Below are positions 58,502 through 64,000 of a DNA stretch of 64,000 bases, piece by piece (the stretch's first letter is position 1; the number at the start of each line of letters is the position of its first letter). The notes under the pieces were generated by a model. The model had not been told where the DNA came from. It searched no databases and saw nothing but the letters and a program-made list of their open reading frames with translations. This DNA comes from Xanthomonas sp. DAR 34887 (GTDB lineage Bacteria; Pseudomonadota; Gammaproteobacteria; Xanthomonadales; Xanthomonadaceae), in NCBI RefSeq assembly GCF_041245805.1, contig NZ_CP162490.1:597001-661000 (forward strand), in the 5' to 3' direction. Made by a program: the position numbers and the translations under genes.

Positions 58502-59275
58502 ATGCAGCAACGTTGGCGGCTGGACGGACAGACCGCATTGATCACCGGCGCCAGCGCCGGCATCGGCCTGGCTATCGCGCGCGAGTTGCTCGGCTTCGGC
58601 GCCGAGCTGATGCTGGTGGCGCGCGACATCGATGCGCTGGAAGCGGCGCGCGACGAACTGGCCGATGCCTTTCCGGAGCGGCGCATCCTGGCGCTGGCTG
58701 CGGACGTGGCCGACGACGAGGACCGGCGCGAGATCCTGGACTGGGTCGAGGACCACGCCGACGGCCTGCACCTGCTGATCAACAATGCCGGCGGCAACGT
58801 CAGCAAGGCCGCGGTGGACTACACCGAGGACGAGTGGCGCGGCATCTTCGAGACCAACCTGTTTTCGGCATTCGAACTGTCGCGCTATGCGCATCCGTTG
58901 CTGGCGCAGCATGCGTCCGCGGCGATCGTCAACGTCGGCAGCGTGTCCGGGCTGACCCACGTGCGCAGCGGCGCGCCCTACGGCATGACCAAGGCCGCGC
59001 TGCACCAGCTGACCCGGAACCTGGCCGCCGAATGGGCCGAGGATGGGATCCGGGTCAATGCGGTGGCGCCGTGGTACATCCGCACCCGCCGCACCTCCGG
59101 GCCGTTGTCGGATCCGGACTACTACGAGCAGGTGATCGAGCGCACGCCGATGCGCCGGATCGGCGAGCCGGAGGAAGTGGCCGCCGCGGTGGGCTTCCTG
59201 TGCCTGCCGGCGGCCAGCTACATCACCGGCGAATGCATCGCGGTGGACGGCGGGTTTCTGCGGTACGGGTTCTAG
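58502..59275 (+). CDS. Short-chain dehydrogenase/reductase, tropinone-reductase-like
   Basis: A 257-residue SDR. Cofactor motif TGASAGIG, NNAGG, the catalytic Ser in VGSVSGL, and Y-x-x-x-K in PYGMTKAAL. The C-terminal block ITGECIAVDGGFLRYGF resembles tropinone reductase-type SDRs. Substrate unknown. ATG 58502 with AAGG upstream is chosen; ATG 58484 adds six residues. Confidence 0.92.
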   Translation: MQQRWRLDGQTALITGASAGIGLAIARELLGFGAELMLVARDIDALEAARDELADAFPERRILALAADVADDEDRREILDWVEDHADGLHLLINNAGGNVSKAAVDYTEDEWRGIFETNLFSAFELSRYAHPLLAQHASAAIVNVGSVSGLTHVRSGAPYGMTKAALHQLTRNLAAEWAEDGIRVNAVAPWYIRTRRTSGPLSDPDYYEQVIERTPMRRIGEPEEVAAAVGFLCLPAASYITGECIAVDGGFLRYGF

Positions 59276-59319
59276 GGCGTCTTTTCCCAATGCCGGCAGA
59301 CGAGCGCCGGCCAAGCCTT

Positions 59320-59385
59320 TGTAGGAGCGGCTTCAGCCGCGACGCTTTGCTGACAGTGCCTGTCGCGGCTGAAGCCGCTCCTACA
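59320..59385. repeat. Perfect 24-bp palindrome (REP/BIME-like)
   Basis: 59320-59343 is the exact reverse complement of 59362-59385 with an 18-base loop; same core as 14157-14225. It lies between convergent genes, and its right arm contains the stop codon of the minus-strand gene at 59381. Confidence 0.88.
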
Positions 59386-60034
59386 GGGGCATTGTCGGCG
59401 CGGGCACGCCCTGGTCCGGCGCGTTGCAGCTGCTCGCCTGCAGCAGTTGCTGGCGGCGCAGGAATTCCTGCCGCAGTTGCTCGGCATGGTCGGGTGTGGC
59501 GAAACGCCAATGCGTTTCGGCTTCGGCCACGTAGGTTTCCCAGGTGTCGCAGGCGCCGGCCTCGGGCAGCGCCTCGCAGCGGTCGCGCAGCACTTCGCAG
59601 GCGCTGCCGCCGGTCCGGTCGGGGCTGCCGTCCAGGCCCGTGGTGCGCAACGGCACGCAGCGCGGGGGCGGCTCGGCGGTCTCGCCGACGTAGCGTTGCT
59701 GCTCGTAGGTGGTGCAGGCATACAGCGTGGGCGGCGGCAGGCGCGGCGCAGTTTCTGCCGGCGCTGGCGGCGCTGGATCGGGCGGGGCGGCGACCGCGGC
59801 CGCTGCGGGGGCGGGCGGTAGCGGCGCGGGCGGCGCGGGCGACGCGGCCGCCGGTACCTGCGCACGGCCGACGCCCTGCATGAGTTTCTTTTCCTGGCGC
59901 ATGCCCTTCGGACATGGCTGGTTCTGCACGGTCAGGTTGTCGTGCGCATCGGTGCAGCGATAGAACACCACTTGTTCGGCCTGCGCGGCGCCGGCGCAGG
60001 CCAGCAGCGCGGCAAGGCAGACGCCGCGCCGCAT
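59381..60034 (-). CDS. DUF4124-like exported protein
   Basis: A 217-residue protein with a signal peptide (CLAALLACAGAAQA) and the DUF4124-type start of the mature chain (FYRCTDAHDNLTVQNQPCP), which carries a Cys pair. A Pro/Ala linker of about 45 residues leads to a second Cys-bearing part (LYACTTYEQQRYVGE..). Function of the family is unknown. It begins one base after the stop of the upstream DUF4124 gene; its own UAG stop lies in a palindrome. Confidence 0.82.
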   Translation of the reverse strand: MRRGVCLAALLACAGAAQAEQVVFYRCTDAHDNLTVQNQPCPKGMRQEKKLMQGVGRAQVPAAASPAPPAPLPPAPAAAAVAAPPDPAPPAPAETAPRLPPPTLYACTTYEQQRYVGETAEPPPRCVPLRTTGLDGSPDRTGGSACEVLRDRCEALPEAGACDTWETYVAEAETHWRFATPDHAEQLRQEFLRRQQLLQASSCNAPDQGVPAPTMPL

Positions 60035-60035
60035 C

Positions 60036-60749
60036 TCAGCTGCTGCCGCAGTCGCGGTCGAGCCGCGCATCGATGCCGCGCTGCTCGGTTTCCAGCGCGC
60101 GGCGCTCGCTCTGCAGCGCGCTGTTGTAGCGGCGGATCAGTTCCCAGCGGCGGTCGGTCAGGCGTGCGCACACTTCCTGCGGCGGCAATGCGTTGCAGGT
60201 GTCGCGGATCAGGGTGCTGCCGGCCGGCACCACCACGCCGGCGCCGGGATACACCGGCTGCGGGTGGCCGCCGCCATTGCCGCCACCGCCACCATGATGG
60301 TGGCCGTCGCCATAGCCGCGGGCATAACCGATGGTCCACAGCGGCACCCAGCGCGGGTTGCCTTCGTTGTCGTCGCTGGTATAGCGCTGGCCCTCGCTGG
60401 TCACGCATTCGTACATCGGCTGCGGCGGTTGCACGGTGACGATGCGGATCTCGCGCTGCGGCAGCGGTGCCGGCGCTGCGGCGTCGCGCGCCGGATCGGT
60501 GCTGAGCGTGGTGGTCGGGCGCGGTGGCGGATCGCGCGGGCGCTGCATGTCCAGGACCTGCTGCTGGCGCGCGTTCTCGCAAGGGGCGTTCTGCAGGCTG
60601 ACCGCGCCGGTGCTGCCGATGCAGCGATAGATGCGCACCGACCCCTGCGCGCCATCGCTGCTGATGGTTCGCGTGCTTTGCGCCCAGGCGGCGCCGGCCA
60701 ACGGCAACAGCGCGGTCAGGAGCAGGGCAGGGCGGACGAGGCTGGGCAT
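60036..60749 (-). CDS. DUF4124-like exported protein with Gly/His-rich segment
   Basis: A 237-residue protein with a signal peptide (LLLTALLPLAGAAWAQ), a DUF4124-like motif (IYRCIGSTGAVSLQNAPC) and a second Cys motif (MYECVTSEGQRYTSDDN). A Gly/His run (GDGHHHGGGGGNGGGHPQ) could bind metal, and a final helix follows. It is a paralog of the next gene and is translationally linked to it. Confidence 0.82.
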   Translation of the reverse strand: MPSLVRPALLLTALLPLAGAAWAQSTRTISSDGAQGSVRIYRCIGSTGAVSLQNAPCENARQQQVLDMQRPRDPPPRPTTTLSTDPARDAAAPAPLPQREIRIVTVQPPQPMYECVTSEGQRYTSDDNEGNPRWVPLWTIGYARGYGDGHHHGGGGGNGGGHPQPVYPGAGVVVPAGSTLIRDTCNALPPQEVCARLTDRRWELIRRYNSALQSERRALETEQRGIDARLDRDCGSS

Positions 60750-60813
60750 GCGCGCATCTTGCGCGCCTTCGCCGGCCAGGGAAAGTGAAGGCGGGCGGGG
60801 CTGCACGACGCGC

Positions 60814-61374
60814 TCAGGCGCGCAGGATCTCGCCGCTGACGGCATCGCGGATCGGGGTGGGCTGGGCCAGGCCGCCGGTCTCGCCGCCGACCACGCCGTC
60901 GAGCGCCGCCAGCAGCTGCGGATCCAGTTCGGCGCGTTGCCGCGCCGGCGGCTCGCCGCCACGGTTGGCGCTGGTCGAGACCAGCGCACCGCCCCAGGCG
61001 CGGCACAGTGCGGCCACCTGCGGATGCGCGCTGATCCGCACCGCGATGCTGCGGTGCGCGCCGGTAACCCAGGGCGGCGCCTGCGCTGCGGCCGGGAGCA
61101 CCCAGGTATGCGCGCCGGGCCAGCTGGCCAGCACTGCGGCCAGCCGCTCCGGCGCCAGCGCGGTCAGGTCCAGCAGCGGGCGCAGCGGTTCCAGTTCGGC
61201 GGCGACCACGATCAGGCCTTTCTCCACCGGGCGCTGCTTGATCTGCAGCAGGCGCGTCACCGCCGCCTGGTCGTACGGATCGCAACCCAGGCCCCAGACC
61301 GCCTCGGTCGGGTAGGCGATGACACCGCCCTGATGCAGGACGGCAACGGCTTGGCTGAGCGACAGATCGGTCAT
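60814..61374 (-). CDS. tsaC: L-threonylcarbamoyladenylate synthase
   Basis: A 186-residue YrdC/TsaC enzyme that makes threonylcarbamoyl-AMP for the t6A37 modification of tRNAs. Typical blocks: GGVIAYPTEAVWGLGCDP, KQRPVEKGLIVVA, and the Ser/Asn of LVSTSANRGGEPP. Length matches the short TsaC form. It follows topA on the same strand. Confidence 0.94.
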   Translation of the reverse strand: MTDLSLSQAVAVLHQGGVIAYPTEAVWGLGCDPYDQAAVTRLLQIKQRPVEKGLIVVAAELEPLRPLLDLTALAPERLAAVLASWPGAHTWVLPAAAQAPPWVTGAHRSIAVRISAHPQVAALCRAWGGALVSTSANRGGEPPARQRAELDPQLLAALDGVVGGETGGLAQPTPIRDAVSGEILRA

Positions 61375-61691
61375 GCGCGCATGATGCGGCAGGCTGTCGC
61401 TGTGGGGCAACGGCTTGGGGCTGGGAGTCGGGATTGGGGATTCGGGATTGGCAAGAGCCGTGCGCTTGCTGCCGGTTTCCGGTTGATTCCCGGCTGCCGC
61501 GAGCGGTGCGCGGCGATGGCTGGTGCGCAGATGCGGCGCCTGCGGGTGTTCAGCCGCTGTGGTGCGGTTGCCGCAGGGCCGGTAGGTTGGATTGCGGCAG
61601 CGCGATCGGATCGCTGGCGCGATGGATGGCGCAACTGCGGCCGTCCGGCACCGCTCCTGCGGATGGCGCATCCGCGGGAGCGGGTGGTGGA
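61375..61691. repeat. 317-base gap with a GGGGATT repeat run
   Basis: Between topA and tsaC. At 61425-61452 a run of GGGATT/GGGGATTC units occurs, the same family as at 19583 and 26429, without a clear inverted partner (only TTGATTCCCGG near 61482). No gene is seen. Confidence 0.7.
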
Positions 61692-64000
61692 TCAGGCGGG
61701 CTTGGCCGCGGCCTTCTTGACCACCTTCTTTACCGCCTTCTTGGCCGCTTTCTTCGCGGTCTTCTTCGCGGTCTTCTTCGCGGCTTTCTTGACCGCCTTC
61801 TTCGCCGCGGGCTTGGCCGGGGCGTCGGCCGCGGCCTTCTTGGCTGCGCTCTTCTTCGGCGCCGCTTCCTTCTTCGCCGCGGCCTTCTTCGCGCCGAAGC
61901 CGCGCCGTGCCGGCTTGCCGGTTTCTTCCAGCAGCTTCTGCACTTCTTCCAGGGTCAGCGTGGCCGGCTCGCGGTCCTTGGGGATCTTGCCGTTGAGCTT
62001 GCCGTCGCTGATGTACGGGCCGAAGCGGCCGTTGAGTACCTGGATGTCGCTGCCTTCGTATTCCTTGATGATGCGGTTGCGCGCGATCTCTTCCTTCTCT
62101 TCGATCAGGAACACCGCGCGCGCCAGGTCGATGGTGTACGGATCATCTTCCTTCTTCAGCGAGGCGTAGACGCTGCCGCGCTTGGCGAACGGCCCGAAAC
62201 GGCCGATGCCGACGCTGACGTCCTCGCCCTTGTCCTCGCCCAGGGCGCGCGGCATCAGGAACAGCTCCAGCGCGTCTTCCAGGGTGATGGTGTGCATGCT
62301 CTGGCCCGGCCGCAGCGAGGCGAACTTGGGCTTGTCCTCGGCATCCTCGGCGGTGCTGCCGATCGCCGCGTACGGCCCGAACCGGCCCAGGCGCACGCTG
62401 ACCGGCTTGCCGGTCTTGGGGTCGGTGCCGAGTTCGCGCGCGCCGGTGGCCTCGGAGCGGTCCACCGATTCCTTCTTCTCCTCGACCAGTTCCTTGAACG
62501 GGCCCCAGAACTTCTCCATCAACGGCCGCCATTCCTCCTCGCCGCGCGACACCGCATCCAGCTCGTCCTCGAGCTTGGCGGTGAAGTCGTAATCGACGTA
62601 GCGGGTGAAGTGGCCGGACAGGAATTTGCTGACCGCGCGGCCCACGTCAGAGGGACGGAAGCGGCGCGCGTCCAGTTCCACGTACTTGCGGAACAGCAGG
62701 GTCTGGATGATGGAGGCATAGGTCGACGGACGGCCGATGCCGTATTCCTCCAGCGTCTTGACCAGCGAGGCTTCCGAGTAGCGCGGCGGCGGCTCGGTGA
62801 AATGCTGGTCGGCATGGATGCGGTCGAGCGGGATGCGGTCGCCGGGCTTCATCGGCGGCAGCTTGCGGCCCTCGTCCTCGTCCTCGGCGGCCTTCTGGTC
62901 CTTGCCTTCCTCGTACACGGCCAGAAAGCCCGGATCGATCACCGTGGTGCCGCTGGCGCGGAAGCTGTGTTCGTTGCCGGCGGCCAGTTCCACGGTGACG
63001 GTGTTCATCGTCGCCGGCACCATCTGGCACGCCACCGCGCGCTTCCAGATCAGTTCGTACAGGCGGCGGCCATCGTCGTCCAGATACTTGGCCATCTGCG
63101 CCGGGGTGCGCAGCGCGCTGGTCGGGCGGATCGCCTCGTGCGCTTCCTGCGCGTTCTTGGACTTGGTCTGGTACATGTTCGGCTTGTCCGGCAGCGCGCC
63201 GGTGCCGAAGTCGCGCGCGATCACGTCGCGGATCTCGGCCAGCGCGTCCTGCGACAGGTTCACCGAGTCGGTACGCATGTAGCTGATCAGGCCGACCGTG
63301 CCTTCGTCGCCCAGGGTCACGCCTTCGTACAGCTTCTGCGCCACGCGCATGGTGCGGCTGGTGGTGAAGCCGAGCTTGCGCGAGGCCTCCTGCTGCAGCG
63401 TGGAGGTGGTGAACGGTGGCGCCGGGCGGCGCTTGCGCTCCTTGCTGGCCACGTCGGTGACGTGCAGCGCGCCCTGCGCAGCCTTCTGCAGGCGCATCCG
63501 CGCGTCTTCGGCGGTGGCGCCGTCGGTGATGGTGAACTGCTCGAACTTCTGCCCGTCGAGCTTGACCAGCTTGGCCGCGAACGGCTGCGAGGGGTGGGCG
63601 CACTCGGCGCCGATGCTCCAGTATTCGCGGGCGACGAAGGCTTCGATCTCCTCCTCGCGCTCCACGATCATGCGCAGCGCCGGCGACTGCACGCGGCCGG
63701 CGGACAGGCCGCGCTGCACCTTGCGCCACAGTACCGGCGACAAGTTGAAGCCGACCAGGTAGTCCAGCGCGCGCCGCGCCTGCTGCGCATCGACCAGGTC
63801 CACGGCGATCTGGCGCGGGTTGGCCATCGCTTCCTTGATCGCGCGCGGGGTGATCTCGGTGAACACCACCCGGTGCAGCGGTTTGTCCTTGAGCAGCCCG
63901 CGCTCCTTCAGGATCTCGGCGATGTGCCAGCTGATCGCCTCGCCCTCGCGGTCCGGGTCGGTCGCCAGATAGATATCGTCGGCGGCCTTGGCGGCCTTGG
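61692..64000 (-). CDS. topA: DNA topoisomerase I, C-terminal part (5' end outside window)
   Basis: About 769 residues are visible and the frame runs off the right edge. The first visible part includes the Toprim acidic motif (LATDPDREGEAISWH). The active-site Tyr is in LISYMRTDSVNLS. The C-terminus carries topoisomerase I repeats (LGRFGPYAAIG, IGRFGPFAKRG, NGRFGPYISDG) in place of zinc fingers. It ends in a Lys/Ala-rich tail of about 65 residues (KKAVKKAAKKTAKKTAKKAA) like histone H1. The enzyme relaxes negative supercoils. Confidence 0.96.
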   Translation of the reverse strand, partial: KAAKAADDIYLATDPDREGEAISWHIAEILKERGLLKDKPLHRVVFTEITPRAIKEAMANPRQIAVDLVDAQQARRALDYLVGFNLSPVLWRKVQRGLSAGRVQSPALRMIVEREEEIEAFVAREYWSIGAECAHPSQPFAAKLVKLDGQKFEQFTITDGATAEDARMRLQKAAQGALHVTDVASKERKRRPAPPFTTSTLQQEASRKLGFTTSRTMRVAQKLYEGVTLGDEGTVGLISYMRTDSVNLSQDALAEIRDVIARDFGTGALPDKPNMYQTKSKNAQEAHEAIRPTSALRTPAQMAKYLDDDGRRLYELIWKRAVACQMVPATMNTVTVELAAGNEHSFRASGTTVIDPGFLAVYEEGKDQKAAEDEDEGRKLPPMKPGDRIPLDRIHADQHFTEPPPRYSEASLVKTLEEYGIGRPSTYASIIQTLLFRKYVELDARRFRPSDVGRAVSKFLSGHFTRYVDYDFTAKLEDELDAVSRGEEEWRPLMEKFWGPFKELVEEKKESVDRSEATGARELGTDPKTGKPVSVRLGRFGPYAAIGSTAEDAEDKPKFASLRPGQSMHTITLEDALELFLMPRALGEDKGEDVSVGIGRFGPFAKRGSVYASLKKEDDPYTIDLARAVFLIEEKEEIARNRIIKEYEGSDIQVLNGRFGPYISDGKLNGKIPKDREPATLTLEEVQKLLEETGKPARRGFGAKKAAAKKEAAPKKSAAKKAAADAPAKPAAKKAVKKAAKKTAKKTAKKAAKKAVKKVVKKAAAKPA

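Noticed and set aside
58211..59314. A long minus-strand frame across the short-chain dehydrogenase
   Set aside because: Only the last 75 codons (from 58438), with a lipoprotein signal, look real; the rest is antisense to a clear dehydrogenase.

Overview
The window is high-GC DNA dense with long open frames. It most likely comes from the Xanthomonadaceae, probably Xanthomonas. The main reason is a candidate XVIPCD-type effector of the Xanthomonadales type IV secretion system (T4SS) at 6396-8378. Supporting signs are the trxA-rho / rhlB and ftsE-ftsX / ung / rpoH neighbourhoods and the many short palindromic repeats of the kind common in this family. No rRNA, tRNA, CRISPR array or intact insertion sequence was seen. 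Apart from small repeat elements the region reads as ordinary chromosome.

Region 1 (1-13982) is rich in envelope genes. It holds the end of a TonB-dependent receptor, a class C beta-lactamase-like hydrolase, an AmpD-type amidase lipoprotein, and a pair of unrecognised paralogous proteins (one a lipoprotein, one without signal peptide). Next come the putative T4SS effector (transglycosylase + NlpC/P60-like + PG-binding + XVIPCD-like tail), an LprI/DUF1311-like lipoprotein that could be its immunity protein, and a VanX-like D-Ala-D-Ala dipeptidase. Small genes follow, including two secreted EF-hand proteins and a HAD hydrolase.

Region 2 (13983-25000) starts with a roughly 335-bp MITE-like element. 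After it come a DUF1338 (2-oxoadipate dioxygenase/decarboxylase-like) gene, three tandem copies of a roughly 140-bp palindromic repeat, and a minus-strand mdtA-x-mdtB-mdtC multidrug efflux operon. The extra gene x, between mdtA and mdtB, encodes a 147-residue protein with a possible caspase-like His/Cys dyad.

Region 3 (25000-37600) carries an M20 amidohydrolase, queF, a LysM protein, a lipoprotein, a monomeric isocitrate dehydrogenase, a LysR regulator divergent from a small gene, and aceK. A TonB-C-like secreted protein, a DUF347 membrane protein and an unrecognised beta-rich 271-residue protein close it.

Region 4 (37600-50500) is informational and housekeeping: trxA-rho (minus) divergent from rhlB (plus), then ftsE-ftsX-double-receiver regulator-ung, rpoH, a TRIC-type channel and NDH-2 (minus), and a VanW-containing fusion protein.

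Region 5 (50500-64000) has priA, followed by an AT-richer gap with two perfect, inverted DnaA boxes. Then come a sigma-4-like/TM/DUF3106 protein, a MATE exporter, sppA, a small lipoprotein divergent from a short-chain dehydrogenase, two DUF4124 proteins, tsaC and the 3' part of topA.

The most interesting items are the effector/immunity module with its adjacent paralog pair, the caspase-like mini-protein in the efflux operon, the membrane-tethered sigma-4-like protein, and the DnaA-box pair. All functions are inferred from sequence read by eye; no search or structure prediction was run.
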